Source: Cordia subcordata
Taxonomy: Eukaryota; Streptophyta; Magnoliopsida; Boraginales; Cordiaceae
NCBI GenBank assembly: GCA_028554755.1
Contig: JAPTOF010000003.1
Coordinates: 3,762,501 to 3,826,500, forward strand
Direction: 5' to 3'
DNA length: 64,000 bases
Shown here: one piece after another, positions 33,404 through 44,357 of the stretch
Layout: each line of letters begins with the position of its first letter
Numbering within the stretch: the first letter of the stretch is position 1
The notes under the pieces: model-generated
The model's input: the letters and a program-made list of their open reading frames with translations, nothing else
Database searches by the model: none
What the model was told of the DNA's origin: nothing
Program-made: the position numbers and the translations under genes

Positions 33404-36090
33404 TCAGTCTCCTTCAGAAATGTTTTGAAGTGTGCTTTGGAATTTATTTCTACGCACACTTGCATTTGTTGCTGATGATTTCACTAAGGCAAAAGGATTT
33501 GGTGGCATTATTGGAATGTTCTCTCCTTCTATCATTTGAATCACAACTTTTAAGGATGGTCTGTCTCCTGGATACCACTGAATGCACCAAAGTCCCACCA
33601 CCGTTAGTTTCTTAACTATTTTATTATGATCTTCTTTATCAATCTGGATTGCTATTTCTTCTCCTTTCTCCAACTGAGTGTACATCCATTCTGGAAAGTA
33701 TACCTCATTGCTATCCTTCACTGCATCATGAAAATTCTTTTTTCCTCCAACCATATCAAGTAGTAACATGCCAAAACTATAAATATCTGCTTTGTATGAT
33801 ACATTTCCATAGTTCCTGGAGAACACTTCTGAAGCAATGTAACCTATTGTCCCTCGAGCTGCAGTAATTGAAACCCTACTTTGTTCCTTTAAGCACAACT
33901 TGGCTAGACCAAAATCCGCAACTTTCGGATTAAAATTTTTGTCAAGTAGGATATTGTGAGGTTTGATGTCAAAGTGAAGGATTCGTTGGTTGCAACCTTG
34001 ATGAATATAATCAAGTCCTTTGGCTATGCCAATAGCAATTTGCTGCAATTTCTCCCAACCTAGTGAACGGATTTGATTTTCTGATGATATGAGTTTTTGT
34101 AATGACTCATTTGGTAAGAACTCATACACAAGACCTCGGTGACATCCGTCTGCACAATATCCAACTAAACGAACCACATTAACATGATGAATTTTGCCTA
34201 TTGTACCCACTTCGTTAATGAAATCTTCGCCATTCCCTTTAAAATTATCGAGTACCTTAATAGCAACAAGTATATCATTGGAAAGCCTCCCCTTGTACAC
34301 CGTTCCATAGCCACCTTGGCCTAGTTTTTCCTTAAAGTGACTCGTAATTTTCTTTATATCTGCATAAGTATATCTTGTTGGTCGAAGAGCTTTATGATCC
34401 TCCAAAAATTGTTCTATCCTTTTCTGATCATCTTTCTCCTTCTTAATTCTATAAATGAAATAAAGCACAATGGCTATGATCCCCATCATCGGCAAGCCTA
34501 TTTCCACTCCTGACAGTGTATAAACCATACAAAATCAGAAACAATCCGTCTACAATTATAGACATTGGAAGAGTGGCAAAAATATTTACCTCTAATGACT
34601 TTTTGGTTGGAGTCACCTATAAAAGAAAACAGAAAGTTAGCCCATTTTACAAAATTTTTGAATGAATTTCCTTACAAAGTCTTAGTTGAATTCATGAATT
34701 TCTTAAGCATATCATGAAACACCGAAGTTTTAAGCTTTTTCTATATATAAACTCCACTTGTTTTTATTTAGAGTATGAACACGGCCGAAAAAGTGCCATC
34801 TTTTCTTTCCAGGTTGTCCATGGAAAACGTAATTTGCTTTCATTATTATATCTATATTTCCAAACTTAATTACTCTCAACTATTTGAGTTTGATTGTTAG
34901 CGTACATTATTAAAATCAAAGTTCTAGTTTATATTAAATAGAACACTAGGACAAAGAAAGATTGAATGTGCCTTTATCTTTTGGGGACCGAGTGACTAAC
35001 AGGAATTAGATTTAAATGAACCACAAAAAAGTTGAAATACTGCATCAAAAAATTTTTTTATGGCATCTTAAATATTAAAAAAAACGACATTTTAGGACAA
35101 ATTTTTAGCACCTATATATTACTTGACTTCATCATCCAAGTACCGTCTTACCCAATTGCCATACTAAAAGAGGTAAGAGAAGTAAATTGTATATATATTT
35201 TTTTTTCTCAAATTAGTATATCAACAACGCGCGCGCGCGTGTACATGATATTTAAGTGATAATAAGATGATACCAAGCACTATTCGTCGAATATGCTTAA
35301 GAAAAATTGCACGAGAATAAACTGTACCTGGAACAACTTCTGTGGGGAAACATTCAGTATCGTGTATGCTGCCATTATTATTCTTCAACCTGCAGTATTT
35401 GCCCTGTACTTCGCAGTGTCTACAAGTCGGCTTGTCCCAAGTCAATTGAAAATCATCAGAAGTCATAAAAATTACAGATGAAATGATGAACATCTTGCTG
35501 CAAGAAGAAAGAGGCACATCACACAGAGATTCAGATGATCTAATCGCATAAACATGGTCATTGGATCTGCTGTGACAGGGAATGGGGATCATGTAACTGG
35601 AAGTCTCTGTTATTAAGGAACAATTGAATAAGGTGTAATCGTTTGGACATAATGGCCCCATCACATTATAGTAGAGTGGGTATGTTGACTTGAAGTCATC
35701 ACATCTCGACGCTGCGAAGGGAGATGCAGATAAATTTAGTAGAGGAAGCATTGGAAGGCAGCTATCCACCCTGGATAAAGTTATTGACTGAGAGAGATAA
35801 TTGATCTCTTCGACTGTAAACTTCATCGAATATGGATCGGTCGAGTTGATGGATGCCTTCATGGGAAATGGAAGCTCCAACACGGTCTCGTTGCTCTCAG
35901 AACAATACAACTCAAAACCGGGGTAGACACAGTGATCTGAGTACTGGCGACCTTTCAGTCGAAAGGGGAACCGAATTTCAGGGCCGTGTTTCGTGCACTT
36001 CTCTATTGGACAATCATAATAGTGGCATGAACGAAATTCTGCACAGGACAGAAGAAAGATAAAGATGATGATGATGAGGTAGATTCTCAT
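33404..36090 (-). CDS. K1: LRK10L-type receptor-like kinase (GUB_WAK_bind ectodomain)
   Basis: Three exons join in phase: 36090-35328, a 27-bp exon 34616-34590, and 34509-33404, all with GT/AG borders, giving 631 codons. Residues 1 to about 19 are a signal peptide. The Cys-rich ectodomain has the GUB_WAK_bind motif 'CTKHGPEIRFPF' and the WAK_assoc-like end 'TCRHCEVQGKYC'. A membrane segment lies at about 268-286. The kinase starts near 322, with the Gly loop 'LGQGGYGTVYKG', catalytic Lys 348, non-RD loop HFDIKPHN (Asp 444) and DFG (462). Such proteins sit in the plasma membrane and are implicated in defence and stress signalling (family knowledge). One oddity: the APE motif reads Ala-Ser-Glu (489-491), a CCA-to-TCA change that may weaken activation-loop anchoring. 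The closest relative here is K3. No interruption was found, so it is probably expressed. Confidence 0.9.
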
Positions 36091-37816
36091 TTTTTGGAAA
36101 TACGGAAAACTTCTATCTACATATAAGCTTAATTATATCAGCACAGTAGAATTCTTTTTGTTGTTTCTTCGTGATACTGCTGCATGCTATGAAAGCAATA
36201 CGCCTTATTAACCACGGTGCAATATTTGAAAATTCCTTTTGTCTTCGACATGATATTTTTATATTAATCACACACAGAAATTCCACCCCCATTCGCCCCC
36301 GCCCCCAACTTGATAGGGGTCGTGTCCGATATATCAAATCAACCATGACTCGAGAATCTATCTTTATCTTATTTTATGGTTCACAATTTACTTCCAATTT
36401 ATTTGAGCTTTGAGAAAAAGATTTAAATGGCAAACCAAGACTAGTTGACTTATTAGAAATTAAATTCGGGACCAAGTCGCCAGACCAAGACGAGAGATGC
36501 ATTATTCTTGGAGAAAGTGGTATGAGAAAGTTATTTGCCTTGTGAAAGACTATGTATTGCATTATGATATATAGAAGAGTACAAAAGAAATTTACAAAGA
36601 GTAGAAGTATGCAAGACTTATCCTAATCATATACAAAGAGTAGGAGATTTACACTTTGTTAACAATCATTGACATTTCATTTAAAAAAAACAACTAATTG
36701 GTTAATATGAGGAGTAGCCCCAGACCTTATAAGGCAATCTTGCATTTTATTATTTTTTCATGTGAGAGTAATGTATATTCCAAGACTCACCTCATGTGTG
36801 ACGCAAGACCAGAACCAAGAAATGTCAAGAACAAGTGCTCAAACGAGCCAAAAAACTAAGAACAAGTACTCAAACGAGCCAAAGAACCAAATCGGGGTGA
36901 GAGATTGGGCCAAGACCCAACTTTGGTACCATGTGAAGAATCACTGATGTTCCATCATAAAAACTAATTAGTATATGTAAAGAGTGGCTCAAGACCTTAT
37001 AAGGTGATCTTATATTTCATTATTTTTCCATGTGAAAGGAATATATATTCCAACACACTTGATAGAGGACATGTCCAATATATCAAATCAACCATGAATT
37101 GAGAAAATCATCTTGCTTTATAGTTCACAATTTACTTCCTATTTATTTGGGCTTTGAGAAAAGACTTAAATGGGAAACGAAGACTACTTGAATATTTACA
37201 ATTAAAGGGTAAATTACATAATTTCTTCCTGTGGTTTGTGAAATGTGCGTCACATGTCTTGTGATTACAAAATTAGCTAAGATACCCTTTATGATTCTCG
37301 CGAGAGTACACATTGACCCCCTTCGCTAGTATTTCCTCAAATATGACGATTTTTTAGCTTCATGTGTGCGTAATGAAATGCTGCTTGTTTATTTTGATTC
37401 TAAATATAATGAATTGACTATTTTGCCCTTAATAATTATTAAAATAAAAGATATTATTAAAAAAATTTTAGAAAAAAGAAATGATCATCTTCTTCTCCTC
37501 CCTTCCTTAAACACACATTCTCACACATGCACACCAACACATAAACACACGCTTACACACACACCAACACACAAACACACACTTATGCACACACAAAGAT
37601 TGTGATGATGAAGATTCGCAGATATCTATATTTTTGTTCGAAGAAGAAGAATTATGGTGAGGTCTTGCTTGCCTATTTTCCTATTTTCTTCGTCATCACG
37701 TTGCTCATCATCCTTGTATGTATGTGTTTGTTTTCTCCAGTTAATAGAAACGTGTCTAACATATCAGATCAACCATGACATGAGTTTTTCTTCGATGGTT
37801 CCTAGTTTACTTACTA
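36091..37816. repeat. Array of GTGTCC-family repeats upstream of K1
   Basis: Members start at 36313, 37071 and 37743 in one orientation (GTGTCCGATATATCAAATCA, CATGACT, TAGTTTACTT, CCAAGACTAGTTGA blocks). Between them CCTTATAAGG...TTATTTTTTCATGTGA occurs at 36725 and 36991, and again near 42350. At 37205-37340 a GGGTAAATTACAT-type MITE end is visible, and at 37505-37590 a CACACCAACACA minisatellite. No gene. The region includes the K1 promoter, where no convincing core element was identified. Confidence 0.6.
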
Positions 37817-38832
37817 CTAGTTGTAAAGGACCGTGCAAAACACGGCTATTGCCCAATATAGTATTATCATATGATATTTATAAAAATTATAATTTAGTAA
37901 GTAGAAAGATAGAATAAAAATATAAATAAAAAGTAATATTACATTTTAATTTGCATATTCATATATACCTCTATGTAGTATAATTGTTACATGCTAGCAA
38001 GAAGAAGAGTTCAATCATCTCATCAACTTTTGATGTTTCATGTGCAATAGTTTCTAACTATTTACAAACCTATTACTATTTGCATATATTAACATTTAGT
38101 AATGTATATAAGAAGAGTGGAACCAATTAGCATTCCATAATTTGAAATTTCATATGTTTTAAGTGGTTGCAATGAGTCTTTGAATGCTTCAATTGGTCGA
38201 CCAAATAGTATACATTGCATCCATGTTCCCTTTATAAAAATTTGTCACTTTTTCTGCATATATAAAACAATTCCAATGATCTATGTTGTCAATTGATTTA
38301 TTATAAATTGATCAAAGACTTAATGGATCTATGGCACTGTACACTTCCTCTTTTCCTAATTGTCAGTCAATTATTAAGTTTGACTTCTCTTAGCAAAATA
38401 TATTTTATGGAGTATTGGTTTATTTACTTTTTTTTAAATGAACTTCCTAATTAGTCGTGAGTTATTTAGATATTCCTTCCCTAAGGTGTTCTATAAAAAT
38501 AAATATTAACAGAATTTTGAAATTAATCAATTGAAAAACGAGAAAAATAAAAGCAAAGGTCAAATTCCAATTGGAAAAGATAATATAATTTTGTAACATA
38601 ATGCTACATATTTTGCAATTAACAAGCAGTGCTAATTGTTTGTGGGTGACGTGGTTGAGTGATGATGAGAGGAAAGAAGAGAGGAAGTGGAATAAAAGAA
38701 AAATAGCCATGTCTGGAAGTAAACAAAGAGAGGGGAAGAAAATAGAAGCATGAAAATGACTATTCTACCCAAGACAAGAGGAGAACCACCAATAGTAATA
38801 GAGAAAAGTGATTCTTTTTAATGTAGTGGAGA
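37817..38832 (-). mobile_element. Non-autonomous Helitron with precise ends
   Basis: On the minus strand the 5' end is TCTCCACTACATTAAAAAG (from 38832), preceded by A (complement of 38833). The 3' end has a perfect 5-bp-stem hairpin CCGTG-TTTTG-CACGG (37831-37845), then ten bases, then CTAG (37817-37820) followed by T (complement of 37816). All four Helitron criteria are met. It interrupts a GTGTCC-family repeat that resumes just beyond 38833 (GGAACCATGACTAGT). About 1.0 kb, AT-rich, no Rep/helicase. Confidence 0.85.
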
Positions 38833-38866
38833 TAAAAATATAATTGGAACCATGACTAGTTCTATT

Positions 38867-39145
38867 AAGAATTATCAAGTGGCGGTGATTAGGGTGGAGA
38901 CACTGACAACGCGGATCGAAATCAGTGTGGCGGCGATTCACGAAATATTGCGGGTCTTTGGATTTCCACGCCCGTTGGTCCTCTTCCTGATCGGACTGCC
39001 ACTCACGCACATCCCTCGATTTACCTCCCGCCTGGTTAAGAGGCCTCTGACCAGGTGGGAAAGGGGTTTTCCTTTGGTTAACCCTTTTAAAAAAAAAAAA
39101 GAATTATCAGGGAATTCCGACAAAAAAAAAAAAGAATTATCAGGG
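38867..39145 (+). mobile_element. GC-richer insert with poly-A and repeated target sequence
   Basis: AAGAATTATCAAG (38867-38879) precedes a locally GC-rich stretch (38880-39088) ending in poly-A. AAGAATTATCAGGG follows (39099-39112), then a second short piece with another poly-A (39122-39133) and a third AAGAATTATCAGGG (39132-39145). This looks like target-primed retroposition with a 10-13-bp TSD, perhaps with a tandem tail. The inserted sequence was not recognised. Its open frames on both strands gave no family match. Confidence 0.5.
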
Positions 39146-39254
39146 AAAATGGGACCAAATCTCTAGACCAAGACTAAGGATACATCACTGTTAAAGAAAA
39201 TGGCACGGAAGACAAGAGATGTAAGGACCATTTTGGTGTTTATTTTTATCCAAT

Positions 39255-39381
39255 AAATAGACAAGTATCAGACATATCAAATCAGCTGTATGCGACCAAG
39301 AGTCCATTTTCATTTTTGTCCATGGTTCATAGTTGACTTCCAATTTACTGGGAACCAAGACTAGTTTTATTATAAAAGAAA
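39255..39381. repeat. GTGTCC-family repeat (continues at 39831-39905)
   Basis: GTATCAGACATATCAAATCA, then TCATAGTTGACTTCCAATTT and AACCAAGACTAGTTTTAT. Split by the element at 39382-39830, after which ATGGGTCCAAATCCCTAGAC continues the unit. Confidence 0.65.
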
Positions 39382-39830
39382 CCGTAAACTACATTTTATC
39401 CCCTTAATTTTTGTGAATGTCACATAAAATTTTTTGTTTTTTCAAAATTTGCTAATAGACCCTTGTGATTTAAAAAATGTTGTAAATTGGCTCCCGCCGT
39501 TAGTTTTTCTATTAAAGTTAACAGGTTTTGGAACTAAAGGAGAGATTTTGCACTATTTTTCAAATCAGAGGGGGGAAATATGCACTAATTTTAAAATCAG
39601 AGGGGGGAATTTGCATGAATTTACTTGAGTTTTTTTTTTGGGTTATTAACAAATCAACATGCGTTTTGGGTGTGTTTTTATACTATCTGTTAACTTTAAC
39701 GAAAAAAACTAATGACAGGGACTAAAGTGCAACATTTTCCAAATTACAGAGATTTATTAAAGAATTTTAAAAATATAGGGGACTTTAAGCGACTTTCACA
39801 GAATACAGGACGTAAAATACATTTTACTCT
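39382..39830. mobile_element. 449-bp MITE with 8-bp TSD
   Basis: Identical AAAAGAAA flanks (39374-39381 and 39831-39838). Ends are CCGTAAACTACATTTTATCC and, inverted, AGAGTAAAATGTATTTTACG, with roughly 60 bp of inverted similarity. The interior repeats AAATCAGAGGGGGG twice (39560, 39590). An 8-bp TSD points to hAT. Confidence 0.75.
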
Positions 39831-39905
39831 AAAAGAAATGGGTCCAAATCCCTAGACCAAGTCTAAGAACATTATTGTTAAAGAAAATGGGGCCAAATGA
39901 GGGAC

Positions 39906-41053
39906 AAAATTAACACACTCTCACATATAAGCGTTATTTGTGTTATAGTGATGCACAAACAGGTGTCTATAAGTTTTAAGTCTATAACTTGAGTTTTGAT
40001 TCTATAATAAGTTACCATCTCATTTAAAAATTCAAACTTATAAAGAGAGTTTATTGTATTTATTTGTTATATTTAACAATGTGAAACCACATGACTGTAG
40101 CTTCTTTTTCTTCTTCTTTTTGTTCTTATTGATCCTTGCTATATATTCTTACGAAAACTAAAAAAGATAGTATTGTTTCTTTCTGCTTTCAAAGGTACAA
40201 TTGAAAGAGTCCTCAATTGCGAATTGTACCAACTATTTATTAAAAATTTATGCAAACATATCCTGCAAAAGTTAAAGACTCCTAAAGAGTCTCCAATTTG
40301 GGAAGAAAGTTCTCCGTACAAAGTTTCATGAGGAGGCAATACAACAATGTAATACCAAACATAAGAAATTAAATTCGGCTAGGCCTGAGCACAATTCGGC
40401 TAATAACAGAAAATCAGAACCGAACTGAACACAATAACTATTTTGGTTCAATTTCAGTTCTTAGATTTCATAATCCTAGTTTTCTGCTGATAATTGGTTA
40501 TTTTATTTTTCAGTTAGCAACTGATTAACCGAATAATATATCCTGTCATTTTGACATGCATAGTACGATATTGTTTTACTTATTGCTTGTTTCATTCATT
40601 AGGAGTTGTATTAAATTTTTTAATAAAATTTGTGACATATAATACGAAAGAATATTTATGACTTTATCATATTTAGTTGTATTAAATTTTTTGGTAGACT
40701 TGGTGATGTGTTATGCTATACAATTTTGGTAGACTCGGTGAGGTGTTATGCTAAACAATGTTTATGAATTAGGTTTTATGCTTGCTAGGATAAGAGTATT
40801 AAGAAATTATGTTTGCTTGTTTAATTCTACTATCGTCATCAGTCATATGTTTTTGAAAATTTGGTAAATATATGGTTGTTTTTATTTTGATTATTTTGGT
40901 TAATAATTGGAACTATTTTGAAAAATTCGATTTTGTAATTTCAGTTATTCTTAATGTTTGGTTCATTTTTGGTTCAATTATCGATTTCCAATGAACAATT
41001 TAGAGTAAAACTGCTTTATTCAATAAATTGAGGATCTCTCTCAAATAATAAAG
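39906..41053. other. AT-rich intergenic DNA
   Basis: No gene. GGTTCAATTTCAGTT / GTTCATTTTTGGTTCAATTAT motifs at 40444 and 40960 are inverted or direct relatives. ATTTGGTAGACTTGGTGATGTGTTATGC is duplicated at about 40690 and 40727. Confidence 0.5.
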
Positions 41054-42160
41054 AAAAGTTGGTTGTTTTAGGGCTTGAACTTTGTAAAATATAGAATTAA
41101 GGGCCTGCATTTTAAAAACTTTAATAGAAGGGACTGAACTTATGAAAAAGTGAAAATTTACACACCGTTAAGTAACAGTATTAATCTGTTACTTACATGG
41201 CATTTTATTTTATTTTTCTATCTTATGTAGATTTTCTTACATGGCAATTTAACTCCTACGTGGCATACATACACACACTTATAAATTCTAAGCTATTACG
41301 TACATGTACACATATATAAAATGTTAAAATCTTTTTTGTTAGATATGAAAATATAAATCAATCTACATTTTCTTCTTTTGCTTAATATAATTTTTTATAT
41401 ATTTATATTTTAAAAAATTTAAATTAATTCTACATTTCAAGCATTAAAATAAAAAATTTAAATGGTTTCTAACAGTTAATCGTGCATTTAGATTAATTGG
41501 TTTAAATTAATATAAACAAAATTTTAATATATTTTTGCTTATTAAACAAAAATAAATAAACAAAAACTTTAAACTTTAAAGTATCTCACTAGCATAATAA
41601 TATATATATTTTTGGGAAAAGAATTATTGTACATTTTAAGTAATAAATTAATACACAATAACTAGTTCAATATATTTTTACTTATTAAACAAAAAATTTA
41701 TTATATTAATTTAAGTATTAATTTAAATTAATTGATTTAAACTTTAAAAAGATTATTTAAATCTAAGTTATTTAATTTTTTTATTGTAATACTTATAATG
41801 CATAAATATTTAAAATTTTTAATTTTTAAATATAAAAAATTTACTGAGCAAAAGGAAAAAAAGTGGATTAATTTGTAATCTCATAGCCAACAAAAAAAAA
41901 TTTTCAAAATTTATATATATGTGCATGAACATAATAGTTTAGAAGTGTATATACCACATGAGAGTTAGATTGACATGTAAAAAAATCCACCTAAAATAGG
42001 AAAATAAAATAAAATGGCACATAAGAGAAAATTAACATCATTTTTAATGGTGTGTAAAATCTTACTTTTTCGTATATTCAAGCTCTTTTATAAAAGCTTT
42101 TAAGGTTTAGGTCCTTAATTTCATATTTTGTAAAGTTCAAGCCCTAAAACTATCATTTCC
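41054..42160. mobile_element. Fold-back element with about 110-bp terminal inverted repeats
   Basis: The left arm (41066-41168: TTTTAGGGCTTGAACTTTGT ... AAAAAGTGAAAATTTACACACC) and the inverted right arm (42048-42150) agree over about 110 bases. Flanks AATAATAAAG (41044-41053) and AACAATAAAA (42161-42170) match at 8 of 10. The long TIRs and 9-10-bp TSD fit a non-autonomous Mutator-like fold-back. The interior is AT-rich and non-coding. Confidence 0.75.
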
Positions 42161-43166
42161 AACAATAAAATTTTTCTATTTTTATGCCTTGGGGCTAGTA
42201 TGCTACATTAATAACCTTCTTGGTCACACAAGGACATATGTCCCTGGGCGAAGACTAGACTAAAATCCTATTTTGTTGCCATGTTAAGAATGTCTGATAT
42301 TTCATCGTTAAAACCAATTGATTAATATAAGGAGTACTAGCCCAAAACCTTATATAGTGGACTTAATTATTAAGATTTTTTATGTGAGACAAACATATGC
42401 TGTAACACATTTATTTAAGTTATTAATTGAAGTTTGTATCTCATAACAAATTGAAATTCAAAATTGAAACTTGAATTATCTAAATTCAAAATCGAAATGG
42501 AACCAAAAGAAGAAATAACATAACTTAACACTTCTGTTTAGCTCGATTTCGATTTTCAACTATTGCGAATTGTGCCTACTCCTTGATGTTGTTTACCATC
42601 ATCAATTTCAACTTTATCTTAAGAATGCCTATCACGTTATAGAGAAAAACGGCATTTACTTGCTCTCCCTGTGAACCTGCCACGTGCTGGATTGGCAAAA
42701 AAGTAGGTGCATAAAGTGTTTGCTTATGGATAAAATTGAGTTTCCAGATAGCAAAACAGAGCTTTTAAAAAATCTTAGTTACACTGCTTCTTATCAAATA
42801 ACATTTTAGAAATAGTATGTTTATATATACACTTTACTAATTACAATAATTACAATATATCAACGGTTAAAGATTAAACATATTACTTAAATAAAATTAA
42901 AAAAATTAATATTTAAAAATAGAAAAATAAAATTTAAAACTTTAAAATTTAAAAATTGGAAAAATTTTTAAAATTAAAACTTATAAAATAAAATTTTAAA
43001 AATTAAAAATTTCCAAAAATAAGAAATTTATTAACAAAAAATCTAAAAAATTGAAATCATATAAAAAATTGAAAACAAACAAATAAATAAATGAATGAAT
43101 AAATAATTGCAACAATCAAATAGCCAGAAAGCTCGTACAGCCATGGAAGAGACAAATGATTTTAGG
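42161..43166. other. AT-rich intergenic DNA
   Basis: No gene. A very AT-rich tract at 42860-43110 is dominated by AAAATTTAAAA. The CCTTATA...TTTTTTATGTGAG block near 42350 repeats that at 36725. Confidence 0.5.
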
Positions 43167-44357
43167 TTATGTTCTAATATTAGGCAAGGGGCTTTTATCA
43201 CTTCTGGTGATTCCTCGGAGTAACGTGTGCTCCCTAAGATCTGTCAGCATCGTCAAACCACTCGCATGGACTCCCTTGCTGGCAAGGTAATCAGCGGCCA
43301 AATTCCTTCGGGAAAAATTGTGAGAAACGTTGAACTCAAAGTGGGTTAACAGACTTTGAATGTTCATGACGATACGACACTGTTCCCAGTTATGATTGTC
43401 ATCACCTTTGATCCAATTAAGCCTGTTCCCCAACATTATTTTAAGTAGTATTTATTATTTTGAACAAGTCAAAATACCACTTTATCCTATTTTTATTATT
43501 CGGTAAGACGGTGTTTTAAATAATATTTTTATTAAAAATGGTATTTGAAGTAGTGTTTGTGAAATGTTAATATTATTAGTGTGTCAAGGTAGAGTTTAGT
43601 GTTTAATCTTTTTTGGCAATGCTATCCTCTCTCTAATATCTTTATGACAATTCTACCATTTATCCAATGTCTCTATACATTGTTATATTTTCTTTCATAA
43701 ATATAAATACAAAATAACATATAAATTAATTTTAAATTCTATTCACATAAAAATATATTAAAAAAGTACAGGTCTTATTCGTCCATTTATTATTTTTCTT
43801 TGAATCTATAAATTTTCAATCATCCAAAAGTATTTCTATAATAAAAAAATTAGTTTATAATATTAATAAAATTAATTTATAAAAAGTTAATTTTATTATT
43901 CTTTACAATGAAAAATTATTTTTAGGAAAAATATATCTAATTATAAAATAAATTATCTTAGTTATTTCAATAATATTAGTAACAATAATCATAAAAATAA
44001 TAGCGTGATATCAATGTCTTTTGTTTGTCGTTTTGCATTCACTAGCTAACTTAATAATTAATTTTATCGAACACATTTAAAACAATTTGCTTGTGAAACA
44101 ATTATCCTCTAATTATTAAAACACAACAGTTATTCGCTACTCAAATATTATTCATTACCTAATTTATTAATTGCGTTGAACATGCCCTCTACCACTACAG
44201 CTGAGTTGAAGTCAATCCATAATTTGTTGACTCCAACGCTACGAGCTAGAACCAGGCCTTGAAGAAGTCCTTGCACCGCACAGCATGTCTGAATTTTGTA
44301 CTTTTTAAAATAACAATAGTAAATTAAAACATCAATACCAAACTGACTCTTAGTCAA
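43167..44357 (-). pseudogene. Orphan RNase H-like fragment 3, split by a MITE
   Basis: Minus strand: the upstream piece (about 44290-44188) reads 'IQTCCAVQGLLQGLVLARS' and 'KLWIDFNSAVVVEG', the middle of a plant RVT_3-type RNase H. The downstream piece (43420-43167) continues 'LNWIKGDDNHNWEQCRIV' and 'FNVSHNFSRRNLAADYLAS', the conserved end of the same domain. Between them lies a 767-bp MITE. Apparent N-terminal residues of the lower open frame (MLGNR) come from the MITE terminus and are not part of the gene. The first strand of the fold is missing at the 5' side. It is related to the fragments at 16063 and 19055. Confidence 0.72.
43421..44187. mobile_element. TIR MITE, copy 2 (same family as 23871-24644)
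   Basis: Collinear with copy 1 from GCCTGTTCCCCAAC to GTTGAACATGCCC. Shared blocks include TTATATTTTCTTTCA.AAATA, CTTATTC.TCCATTTATTAT and TAAAATAAATTATCT. It separates the two halves of an RNase H pseudogene. Confidence 0.78.

Noticed and set aside
38852..39166. 104-codon open frame in the GC-rich insert
   Set aside because: No recognised domain, runs into poly-A-encoded Lys, and the opposite strand is equally open.
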